Below, in pieces: positions 28,129-35,442 of a DNA stretch of 38,862 bases (position 1 is the first letter of the stretch; each line of letters opens with the position of its first letter). A program made the position numbers and the translations under genes. The stretch is from IMG/VR virus record IMGVR_UViG_3300024518_003520, positions 1 to 38,862 of that record, one strand, 5' to 3'. The notes under the pieces were generated by a model, which worked only from the letters and a program-made list of their open reading frames with translations, did not search any database and had not been told where the DNA came from. This DNA is from a virus.

Positions 28129-28508
28129 CAGGGTACCTCCGGGACGGCGATCGCTCGCATGGCTGTAGTCGCCATCCACTCGCCCTTGTAATCCCAGTCG
28201 ACGACCGTCTTGATATCCCATCGGTGACCCGTATCCCGGCACACGAACCACCGGTCGACCCGGATATCCGGATCGTAGCGGACATAGATCGCGACGCGTT
28301 CGGACGCCGCCATCCGCTCCTCGAGGTCCTGCTCTGACGCCGTCAGGTGCTCGACGTGTGCCAGATGCCCGTCGGAAACCAGGCTGTCTGAGACGTCGAC
28401 CTCGCCGTACTCGTTCTGTGGGGTTCCCGTGGGCCGCCCGTGCTCGTACAGGTCCAGCACGTGGTCGAGCGGCAAGCGCGAAAATTCCTGCAAGTTCCGC
28501 GGACGCAT
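28128..28508 (-). CDS. head-tail adaptor (Phage_H_T_join type)
   Basis: The 126-residue protein starts MRPRNLQEFSRLPLDHVLDLYEHGRPTGTPQNEYGEVDVSD and continues HVEHLTASEQDLEERMAASERVAIYVRYDPDIRVDRWFVCRDTGHRWDIKTVVDWDYKGEWMATTAMRA. This is the classical head-tail joining protein pattern (E...ER..a......vtiRyd..i....r......r.ydI..v.d...r..w...ta). TGATG overlap with the upstream gene fixes the start. Confidence 0.85.
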   Translation of the reverse strand: MRPRNLQEFSRLPLDHVLDLYEHGRPTGTPQNEYGEVDVSDSLVSDGHLAHVEHLTASEQDLEERMAASERVAIYVRYDPDIRVDRWFVCRDTGHRWDIKTVVDWDYKGEWMATTAMRAIAVPEVP

Positions 28509-29074
28509 CAGATTTTCCCGGCCTCCGTCTGCGGCATGCCCGCCGGCACGCCCTCGGGATACGCACCCGGCATGTCCCACATCTGACGGACGATATCGAG
28601 GATCGCCAGCCGGTACTCTTGGGGCACGTCGGACGCCGCGGCACCGTGCCCCGACACATAGACAATCTGGATCCCGCCGAGATCCCCGCGGATCACAGGC
28701 CACGAAACCCCATAGGCACGTGCGATGCGACCGGGCTCCGTCGTGAGGTCCACCTGATACTGATCGGCCGCCCACGTCTGCGTGTCACCAGCGGCATCCA
28801 CGTACGTGATCGAGGTTACAGACGCCAGCGGCGCATACGGTGGCTTGATCACGGCCTGCTCAACCGGCCACCAATCGAGCGTGTAACGGCGCGTGGTGTG
28901 GATGTACGACCGGCCGTTGTCCTGTTCCAGCCGCACGCGCGCAGCCGTGATGAACATCGCAATCCGCGTATCGAACGACGACCCACGGATGCCTGCGTAG
29001 TCCTTAGCCTCGTCGAGCGTCACCGGCTCGACAGCCGGTGGCGTCACCACGACCAGCCCGGTAGCGCTACCCAT
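28508..29074 (-). CDS. head-tail connector (gp6/PF05135-like)
   Basis: The 188-residue protein reads VVVTPPAVEPVTLDEAKDYAGIRGSSFDTRIAMFITAARVRLEQDNGRSYIHTTRRYTLDWWP, the standard N-terminus of the phage gp6/gp8 connector family. It continues with the IxLpyaPLxSVxSxxYvDaxG strand region and a C-terminal helical bundle. It forms the ring below the portal. It overlaps the upstream gene by eight bases. Confidence 0.85.
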   Translation of the reverse strand: MGSATGLVVVTPPAVEPVTLDEAKDYAGIRGSSFDTRIAMFITAARVRLEQDNGRSYIHTTRRYTLDWWPVEQAVIKPPYAPLASVTSITYVDAAGDTQTWAADQYQVDLTTEPGRIARAYGVSWPVIRGDLGGIQIVYVSGHGAAASDVPQEYRLAILDIVRQMWDMPGAYPEGVPAGMPQTEAGKI

Positions 29075-29429
29075 ATTCGATCACCACCACTGTAAAGACC
29101 CCGGTCTTCGCGTCGCCGCCGTTCGTCACCGCGATCTGCACCTGTTCGTCGGTCAGCACCACGTCCGAGTATACGTCACCAATCACCGTGCCGGCCGTGT
29201 CGTTGACCGTCGCCCGCGGGTGCACCGTTTTCGACGCGGTCACGTTTTCCTCGGTCCAGATCGTTTCCCCGCGATCCGCCGCTGTAATCGCAAAGTCCAC
29301 TGTGTCCGCGTAGTCGGTCTTGGCATACTGGATTGAATGCACGGTCCCCGTGAGCCGGGGCGATTTAGCGGTGACGGCCCCGCTACCGTTAGTCACCGCA
29401 GTGAGCGTGTGGCTCCTGGCACGTCCCAT
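29067..29429 (-). CDS. small beta-rich structural protein, 120 aa
   Basis: TAVTNGSGAVTAKSPRLTGTVHSIQYAKTDYADTVDFAITA, then GDVYSDVVLTDEQVQIAVTNGGDAKTGVFTVVVIEYG: an all-beta pattern often found in small phage head or connector-adjacent proteins. The ATG lies three bases after the upstream stop. A head decoration role is plausible, not shown. Confidence 0.6.
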   Translation of the reverse strand: MGRARSHTLTAVTNGSGAVTAKSPRLTGTVHSIQYAKTDYADTVDFAITAADRGETIWTEENVTASKTVHPRATVNDTAGTVIGDVYSDVVLTDEQVQIAVTNGGDAKTGVFTVVVIEYG

Positions 29430-29432
29430 CTG

Positions 29433-29963
29433 TCAGTCCTCCATCGCCCAGATACCGCCTTTACTCGTGACCGTCCATCCGGTCACGCCGTCACCGACTA
29501 CCGTCAGGCAGTCGGTCACGAGGTCGGTGCCCTGCGTGTTTATAATGTCCTTGTCGTCGGCACCCGCGTTGATGTTGTCCGCGGGCGCAGGAGAGACGCT
29601 GAACCCGGTCACCGCGCTGACCACGCGGATGGCGAAATGGTAGACGAGCCCAGCCACCGTAGCCGGCAAGGTCGCCACGATATCCGCCGCATCCACGTAG
29701 AACAGCGTGCCGCTTTGCGCCGCGGTCAACGCCGTGTCCTCCGTCAGCGCCACGGCGTGCGGTGTGAATACCGTCCCCGCCTGGAAGTCGACGGCCCCAC
29801 CATTCTCGACCGTCACCGTACCGCCGGCCTCCACGGTGGCCACGGCCCCGCTCTTGATCTCGACCGCGCCGCCTGCATCGACGGATGCGGTCCCGCCATT
29901 GCCGACGTGCAACTGCTGCCCGTCCGGCGCCAAGTAGACCGGTGATGTGTCTCGCAGCGTCAC
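29433..29963 (-). CDS. beta-repeat head/surface protein, 176 aa
   Basis: The N-terminal 60 residues repeat a Gly/Val pattern (GGTASVDAGGAVEIKSGAVATVEAGGTVTVENGGAVDF) with a six- to seven-residue period, suggesting a short beta-solenoid. The C-terminal half is a compact beta domain (LVYHFAIRVVSAVTGFSVSP). The GTG start overlaps the upstream stop (GTGA). Likely a fibre-like or decoration protein on the head. Confidence 0.6.
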   Translation of the reverse strand: MTLRDTSPVYLAPDGQQLHVGNGGTASVDAGGAVEIKSGAVATVEAGGTVTVENGGAVDFQAGTVFTPHAVALTEDTALTAAQSGTLFYVDAADIVATLPATVAGLVYHFAIRVVSAVTGFSVSPAPADNINAGADDKDIINTQGTDLVTDCLTVVGDGVTGWTVTSKGGIWAMED

Positions 29964-30835
29964 GCAGCACCGCGCTGTCTCGAGATCGCCAGACCATGCA
30001 CGCCCACGATCTTGGCAGCCGCCTCGCCGTCGGCCATGACACCGACATACGGAATCAGGTCAATGGCATCTGTGAGCGCGGCGCTCGTCTCGACAAGCAC
30101 CCCGTTGATATACATCTGGGCCGTCCGGTCGCTCTGGATGTCGATCACCAAGTGATACAACGTAGACGCGGCCACCGTCACACCGGAATCCGCCGCGTCG
30201 TCCGAATCGGCAATCGAGCTGATCGCCTGCCACCCGCCACTGTTGACCCCGTTCTGGTAACGGAAAAAACACTGGTTGGCGTCGGTCGCGGTCACCGGCA
30301 CATTCGTCAACTTGAGCCCCGCCCAAATGGTCATGTTCGTGATGGCCGCCTGAGTCTCGAGGATGGCCTCCCACCGCGTCTGGCGATCCGTGCCCCACGT
30401 GTAGAGGTTCCACGGGCTGATGTAGGACGCCGCGAGGTTCGGCAGCAGGATCACTTGGTCGTCGTCGGCGCCCGCCGTAGTCAGCAGGATTCCGCCTTCT
30501 GCGTCCTGCGTCACGCTGGCCGAAATCGCGTTCGTGCCCAGGATCTCGAAATCCGGATCCGTCAGCAGGGCCGTGCCAAGGTCGGCATCATGGTCCGCCT
30601 GCAGGCCTGGCTTGCCGTGTGTGTTCGCGATCCATTTCAGATTGATCCGATCGCCGAGGCCCTCTTGCTCAAAATAGTCGCCGCTCATCTTCAGGACGGC
30701 AGCGCGGCGAGCGGCGACGTAGCTGAGGGATCCATCGGGGGCAGAGCCGATCTGCAGGTCGGCGCCGTCCTTCAGACGGAGTACGTCACCGCCGTTGATC
30801 CCGGCCGGCCCAAACACTTTCGGGGTTGCTGTCAT
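29960..30835 (-). CDS. virion protein with concanavalin-A/LamG-like domain, 291 aa
   Basis: ATG at 30835 is preceded by GGAG at nine bases. The first 80 residues resemble a phage surface-protein leader (INGGDVLRLKDGADLQIGSAPDGSLSYVAARRAAVLK). Residues about 140-290 read WEAILETQAAITNMTIWAGLKLT, QCFFRYQNGVNSGGWQAIS, TLYHLVIDIQSDRTAQMYINGVLVETS, the strand order of a LamG/ConA-like lectin fold. It may bind host surface sugars while attached to the head or neck. Confidence 0.65.
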   Translation of the reverse strand: MTATPKVFGPAGINGGDVLRLKDGADLQIGSAPDGSLSYVAARRAAVLKMSGDYFEQEGLGDRINLKWIANTHGKPGLQADHDADLGTALLTDPDFEILGTNAISASVTQDAEGGILLTTAGADDDQVILLPNLAASYISPWNLYTWGTDRQTRWEAILETQAAITNMTIWAGLKLTNVPVTATDANQCFFRYQNGVNSGGWQAISSIADSDDAADSGVTVAASTLYHLVIDIQSDRTAQMYINGVLVETSAALTDAIDLIPYVGVMADGEAAAKIVGVHGLAISRQRGAA

Positions 30836-30913
30836 AGTACGTTTCTCCACTGCGTACGTGGGCCGGACAGCCTTTCACCCGCGCTGCCCGGCCCACTGCA
30901 CGGTGATGCCGGT

Positions 30914-31360
30914 CTACGCATCCGCCGGCGAGATCGCGGCCAACGACGTGACGGAGTTCGCCACGTCCTGCTCAATGACGCCGTCCCGGAGTTTGGACCG
31001 GATGGCGTAGATTTCGCCGATACTCACATCCTCGTCCGTACGTGTGATGGTGCAACGGAGATAGTTGTCCGTCACCTTCGGCACGTACACGTCGCTCACA
31101 AACGTCTGGCCATCGTCGTCGGCAGCCACGCTGTGCGTCACGCCGTCGACCTCTGCCCAGCTACTATTGTCGGCCGACGCCTCGACCTTCATCGTAGTGG
31201 TCGCGCCGGCCGTGATGGCCGGAAACGTGGTAACGAAAGTAACCTCTTCCGTACCACCGTCCGCCGACATATTGATCGAATCCGAATTGACCTCGGTCTG
31301 CGCCGCGGCGCTCGCAGCCTTGACCTTGGTAATCCGGTTACTTTCTGTGAAATACCTCAT
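30914..31360 (-). CDS. probable head decoration protein, 148 aa
   Basis: ATG at 31360 with GGGAG upstream. It is all-beta in appearance (EEVTFVTTFPAITAGATTTMKVEASADNSSWAEVDG, YVPKVTDNYLRCTITRTDEDVSIGEIYAIRSKLRDG). The TTMKVEASADNSSWAEV region resembles Ig/F5-8-type modules often attached to phage heads. It follows the capsid gene directly, where decoration proteins normally lie. Confidence 0.6.
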   Translation of the reverse strand: MRYFTESNRITKVKAASAAAQTEVNSDSINMSADGGTEEVTFVTTFPAITAGATTTMKVEASADNSSWAEVDGVTHSVAADDDGQTFVSDVYVPKVTDNYLRCTITRTDEDVSIGEIYAIRSKLRDGVIEQDVANSVTSLAAISPADA

Positions 31361-31390
31361 GTCCAACACTCCCAAAAAAGGGACACACTG

Positions 31391-31440
31391 ACAACGCCGT
31401 CAGCAGGAACTCCGAACAACGCCGTCAGCAGGAACTCCGA
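31391..31440. repeat. perfect 25-bp tandem duplication between capsid and next gene
   Basis: Bases 31391-31415 and 31416-31440 are identical head-to-tail copies, ending one base before the capsid stop codon. It lies in the 81-bp gap downstream of the most highly expressed gene. It contains no obvious terminator hairpin. It may be a recent duplication or a paired binding site. Confidence 0.85.
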
Positions 31441-31441
31441 A

Positions 31442-32851
31442 CTAAGCGGCCATCGTCAGCTTCTTGATGGGCTTGGTACCCGCGTCCAGCGTCGCGCCGT
31501 CCGCCCGCTCAACCGCCATATAGCCCACCTGATTGGCCGTGGCGAACCGCTCAAACAACCTGTGCAGCGTCAGGCCGGCGACCGTCCTAACGTGGTATTT
31601 GTTGAGCTGTCCGAAGATCAGCGCGTCAGTGGCAGACCCGATCTCCGGCATGTTGTTGTTGATGCTCATCGGGTAGCCGAGCAATGTGGCCGGAATGCCC
31701 AACTGCAGGCCCGGCTGGAACATATACTGCCCGTCGCCAGTCTTGAACTTGCGGATGTGCTCGAGCGTCGTGTCGTGCAGCATCCAGCCGACGCTCGGTG
31801 CCTCGCGGTAAGCGACGTCGACCGAATGGATCAGGGACACCAGTTCGTCCGGCTGGATCTCCGAAGCGCTGGACGCCGTCACGCCTGCACCGGCGTCGGT
31901 CACGATCCCGCGCGGCTGCCCGGACCCCGTGCCCGTGGTGAAGTACGCGTTCTGACCGCGGGCCAGGCTGGTAGCCAGGTGCTCCGCGAGCAGCGCGTTC
32001 ATATCAAAGTGGCTGTCTTGGATCAGCCGATTCGGAACCAGCACGATACCCGTCGTGAACTCGTGCGCGCGGAACGTGACCGAGCTGTAGCTCGGGTCGT
32101 TGCCGGTCGTCGAGGTTTCCTTGTTCTCGCCGATGATCGTTGCGACCTGGCTCGTGCCGTCCATCGTCGGCCAGGTGATGTCCTCGCCGGTCGCCGTGCG
32201 CAGTGGCGACGCCACGCGCTGCACGGATCCGATGAACAGCTTGTTCACCTCGATCATGTCGATAAAGCCGGGCGGAACCATGACCCCACCTGAACCACCG
32301 GCCAGCGTGGACAGCGCGCGGCTGTATGCCACGGTCGGATGCATCGTCCGGTAGGCGTGCTGTGCCAAGCGGATAGCCGCGTTGCTGAGCACGTCCACGG
32401 CGATCACATCCTGAGCCAGATCCATGCCAACACGGTCGGCGGCCGCGCGCTCGGGTTTCGTCGCGGAATCGAGGCGCGTGGGCGCGCACCGAGACCAGCC
32501 GGCGATCGCGGCGCTCTGGTCGCGCTGGCTCGCGGTGATCCGTTCAACGTCGTCCGGTTCCGGATCCGTCTGCATCGTCAACGGGTGCTTGACCACCGCC
32601 GCCTGGTGGCGATCGATTTCGGTCGCGCGTTCGAGCGCCGTCGCCCGTTCCGATTCGCTCGCGCGGTCCGCGTCAATCTCCACGGTCAACACCTTGTAAC
32701 GGTTGGCGCCCAGGTCAAAGGCACTCGACTCTTCGGGCGTCCAGTCCCGGGCTGCGGTCTCGCCGTCACCCTCGAGGATCTGGCTCAGCGTCTTGACCTC
32801 GGCCGCCACCTTGGCCCGCTTCTCGATCTTCTCTGCTAGCGTGATAGGCAT
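31442..32851 (-). CDS. HK97-fold major capsid protein, 469 aa
   Basis: Residues about 1-105 form a charged coiled-coil delta (scaffold) domain (LAEKIEKRAKVAAEVKTLSQILEGD). The capsid fold follows: GGSGGVMVPPGFIDMIEVNKLFIGSVQRVASPLRT, ITWPTMDGTSQVATIIGENKE, YSSVTFRAHEFTTGIVLVPNRLIQDSHFDMNALLAEHLA, PRGIVTDAGAGV, PSVGWMLHDTTLEHIRKFKTGDGQYMFQPGL, LLGYPMSINNNMP. The delta domain is presumably removed by the protease encoded just upstream. AGGAG precedes the ATG. Confidence 0.95.
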   Translation of the reverse strand: MPITLAEKIEKRAKVAAEVKTLSQILEGDGETAARDWTPEESSAFDLGANRYKVLTVEIDADRASESERATALERATEIDRHQAAVVKHPLTMQTDPEPDDVERITASQRDQSAAIAGWSRCAPTRLDSATKPERAAADRVGMDLAQDVIAVDVLSNAAIRLAQHAYRTMHPTVAYSRALSTLAGGSGGVMVPPGFIDMIEVNKLFIGSVQRVASPLRTATGEDITWPTMDGTSQVATIIGENKETSTTGNDPSYSSVTFRAHEFTTGIVLVPNRLIQDSHFDMNALLAEHLATSLARGQNAYFTTGTGSGQPRGIVTDAGAGVTASSASEIQPDELVSLIHSVDVAYREAPSVGWMLHDTTLEHIRKFKTGDGQYMFQPGLQLGIPATLLGYPMSINNNMPEIGSATDALIFGQLNKYHVRTVAGLTLHRLFERFATANQVGYMAVERADGATLDAGTKPIKKLTMAA

Positions 32852-32852
32852 G

Positions 32853-33014
32853 CTAGACTCCTATGTTTAGGTATGCCGGCGCTAGCGTCTTGTGGATGTA
32901 GGCAACGCACGCGCTGGCGGTCAGTACACCAACGGGACAGGTACGTTGCCCGATAGTCGGACTTGTGTCTGTCTGTCTGACATCCGGGCCGGCGATAGTC
33001 GCCAGACCGGACAT
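32853..33014 (-). CDS. possible 53-aa protein between protease and capsid
   Basis: The frame starts at ATG 33014 and reads SGLATIAGPDVRQTD, then IGQRTCPVGVLTASACVAYIHKTLAP. It ends in a TAG set inside GGAGTCTAGCATG, so its stop overlaps the capsid ribosome binding site, the same architecture as the accessory-gene junctions. The upstream ribosome binding site is weak. It fills most of an otherwise empty 208-bp gap. It could be a small head protein or a translational leader for the capsid gene. Confidence 0.4.
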   Translation of the reverse strand: MSGLATIAGPDVRQTDTSPTIGQRTCPVGVLTASACVAYIHKTLAPAYLNIGV

Positions 33015-33059
33015 CGATCTCGCCGCATTCTACGCCGGCATCATGGGACCGCAACCCCG

Positions 33060-33746
33060 TCAGATGCCAGCATCGGCGATTACCGACATAGCCCGGACGC
33101 GGTTCGCTATTGCGGCGCGCTCTGCGTCGCGGCCCGCGACCCATTTCCGGACAAGCTCGTGGACCGGATCCGCCCCGCCAGCCGCCCGGCCCGATTCCAT
33201 GGCCGCGGTAGTCCCGGTGTAGGCCGGGCGCACGACCGGCCCCACGTCGTCCACTGTGACCGCGGTGTGCGTTAGGATCGTCGGCACGTCCTCGCTGTCG
33301 ACAACCGGCTCATCCACGTCGTAGGACCGCGGGAAGAACGTCAGGCTGGAGCCCTGGATGTCCCGGCGTGAAACCTGTTCGCGGATATCGTCGCCGAGCG
33401 GCGAGCGGGGTAGGTCGATCTCGTATCGCAGCCCTACGTCGTCCTCCCGGAGCCGGAGCGTATCGGCCGCCGTCCGGCCCAGCAGTTTCGACATGTCGTG
33501 CTGGAACAAGCCCAGGACATCGTCCTTGGCTATGCTCTCGCCGAAGGATCCGGGGGCGAACCGCTCGACGATCCCCCAGCCGAGATCGTATTCAGTCCCC
33601 GGGGTGCCGTCGTAGAATACCGCGGCGTACCCCGACAGCACGCGCTGGTCTTCGGAATCCGAAACCTCGGGCTGCCGCTCGGGCGCCAGCGGTGCATCAC
33701 GTGTCACACGCACGCCCGGCCGTAACTCCAGGTTAGCCTTGCCCAT
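33060..33746 (-). CDS. HK97-type prohead maturation protease (peptidase S78)
   Basis: Using the second of two adjacent ATGs (33746, with AAGGAGG at five bases) the protein has 228 residues. It reads VLSGYAAVFYD, IVERFAPGSF, VLGLFQHDMSKLLGRTAADTLRLRED with catalytic His83, and IQGSSLTFFPRSY with the nucleophile Ser134. This is the U35/S78 pattern. It cleaves the capsid delta domain and itself during head maturation. It overlaps the portal gene by about 14 bases. Confidence 0.9.
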   Translation of the reverse strand: MGKANLELRPGVRVTRDAPLAPERQPEVSDSEDQRVLSGYAAVFYDGTPGTEYDLGWGIVERFAPGSFGESIAKDDVLGLFQHDMSKLLGRTAADTLRLREDDVGLRYEIDLPRSPLGDDIREQVSRRDIQGSSLTFFPRSYDVDEPVVDSEDVPTILTHTAVTVDDVGPVVRPAYTGTTAAMESGRAAGGADPVHELVRKWVAGRDAERAAIANRVRAMSVIADAGI

Positions 33747-35424
33747 CATAACCTCCTTCTATGGCGGTACTTATGGCCGTCACCACCTCGGCGACCAGCA
33801 ATGCTATCGCCTGGTTTCGCGTTTCGTTGTTCGGCATGGCGGCAATCCGCGGCAGGGCCGCGAGCGCACCCGTGCGTACGAGGGTCGTCGCATGCTCGAC
33901 CACCGGCTCTACGTCCGCATCCTCGCGGCGCGCAAGCACAAGCATGGCTGCGATTGACGGCGCCAGCATCTCAGCCGCTCGCAGCCCGTTTCGCACAAAC
34001 GCCTTGCCCTCCGACCAGTCGACGATGGACGTCCCCGCGTCGATCGCCCGGCAGCCGTCCCACACGTAGCGCCTAACAGCTCGCAGCGTTGCGTCGGCCA
34101 GCACCGCCCCCATAGCACGGCGCCACTCAGCGACAGGTTCCCGACGTGGCGCCGGAGCGATCAAGGCCGCGCGGCCCGCGGCGTCCTTATCGGCTGCCGC
34201 GCCCGGTAGCGCAAGCGCATCGTCCGCCGGCGCCAGCGGGGCGTTTGGCGTTGGCAAGTGTGCCCCAGCCCCATCGGGCAAGGGTGGCATGCCCTCGCCC
34301 GCGCGGGCCTCGTCGACCGTCATAAACGCGGCACCGCCTAGGGCCAGGCGCAGGAACGTCCCGCGCGCAACAGCATCCACCAGCACAAGCTGACGCCGAT
34401 CGAAGCGGAACACGTACTCATCGGACGCCCGTTGCTCGTCGGTCAACAGCTTCTCGTACTCTTCCTCCCACGCTCGCAGGTGCACGTCGAGCGCATCGAG
34501 GTACGTCCGGGCTTCCACCTCGAGCGACGCGCGGGCCGTGCGCGTCGTGTCGCCAAGCAAATGGGGCGGCAGCCCGAACCACGTAGCCACGTCCCGGATC
34601 TGGTGCTCTCTCGCCTGCAACAGTTGGGCATCCTGCGGTGATATCCCCACCGTCTTGACGGACGTGCCCTTGGGCATGATGGCCACCCTGAACCGTTTAT
34701 CAACGCCCCGGTGCATGTTCTCCCAGTCGAGTTTCATATCGTCTCGATCTGGTTTGTTGAGTTTGTGCTCTGTCTCGAGGCAGATCCCCGGCATGGAGCC
34801 GTTGCCGTAGAACCTCCCGCAGTGGTCCTCGGCGGCCAGCGTGATGCCGAAAGCGTTTGTGGCGTACTGGACTAGGCTGTAGCCGGACAACGTATCGGCG
34901 CCGAGCCCGCGAATGTGCAGTATCTCGCTGGCCTGGATCCGCCATATGCCGTCGGTCGTCGTAATGACGTACCAGGGTTCGCCGTCCGCGCGCACGGGCC
35001 GCACGCTCTGCGGATCCAGCACCGTTAGCTGTGACGGTGCGCCGCTCTCATCGCGATCGATGAACGCATAACCGTTGCCCGTCAGCAGTCGGGCCGCGTG
35101 CATCGTCTGCCGAAACACCATGGCCGAAACGTACTTGGTAGGCCGGCTGTTGACCAAGCGGTAGGCCGGGTGCTCCGTGGCCCGCACCGGACCGGTCGGC
35201 GTCTTGCGGTGCAGCACCATCTCGAGCCGGCCGACGTCGTCGCTAATCTTGGAGACGCCGCGGAAAACAGCGGCCAGCGTCAGCGCCGTTTCGCGCGTGA
35301 CGGTCACGCCTGAGATTGCGGATGTCCCGGAGGCCTGGAGGTTCGCCCAGGTGATCGGTGTGTTCGGGTCTTCGACGGAGGCTCGGCTCAGCCACGTATT
35401 GATCCAGGAACGTATCGAGACCAT
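33733..35424 (-). CDS. portal protein (HK97 family) with long C-terminal extension
   Basis: GGAGGG precedes the ATG. The HK97 portal pattern is clear over residues 1-400: TLAAVFRGVSKISDDVGRLEMVLHRK, RQTMHAARLLTGNGYAFIDRDESG, SEILHIRGLGADTLSGYSLVQYA, RDVATWFGLPPHLLGDTTRTARASLEVEARTYLDALDVHLRAWEEEYEKLL. Residues about 415-563 form an extra Ala-rich helical extension (WRRAMGAVLADATLRAVRRYVWDGCRAI...) not normally present. The dodecameric portal is the DNA entry ring and terminase docking site. Confidence 0.92.
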   Translation of the reverse strand: MVSIRSWINTWLSRASVEDPNTPITWANLQASGTSAISGVTVTRETALTLAAVFRGVSKISDDVGRLEMVLHRKTPTGPVRATEHPAYRLVNSRPTKYVSAMVFRQTMHAARLLTGNGYAFIDRDESGAPSQLTVLDPQSVRPVRADGEPWYVITTTDGIWRIQASEILHIRGLGADTLSGYSLVQYATNAFGITLAAEDHCGRFYGNGSMPGICLETEHKLNKPDRDDMKLDWENMHRGVDKRFRVAIMPKGTSVKTVGISPQDAQLLQAREHQIRDVATWFGLPPHLLGDTTRTARASLEVEARTYLDALDVHLRAWEEEYEKLLTDEQRASDEYVFRFDRRQLVLVDAVARGTFLRLALGGAAFMTVDEARAGEGMPPLPDGAGAHLPTPNAPLAPADDALALPGAAADKDAAGRAALIAPAPRREPVAEWRRAMGAVLADATLRAVRRYVWDGCRAIDAGTSIVDWSEGKAFVRNGLRAAEMLAPSIAAMLVLARREDADVEPVVEHATTLVRTGALAALPRIAAMPNNETRNQAIALLVAEVVTAISTAIEGGYDGQG

Positions 35425-35442
35425 GGCCGGCCCTCCAGTTGC

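Noticed and set aside
29885-32293. An 802-codon open frame on the plus strand across the capsid and decoration genes
   Set aside because: It is antisense to the major capsid and neighbouring genes, rich in Arg, His, Val and Gly, with no recognisable domain. Long antisense frames are expected in GC-rich coding sequence.
32955-32980. GTCT/CAGA microrepeat in the protease-capsid gap
   Set aside because: Only three or four tetranucleotide units, and it lies within the possible 53-codon frame. Too little to call a functional repeat.
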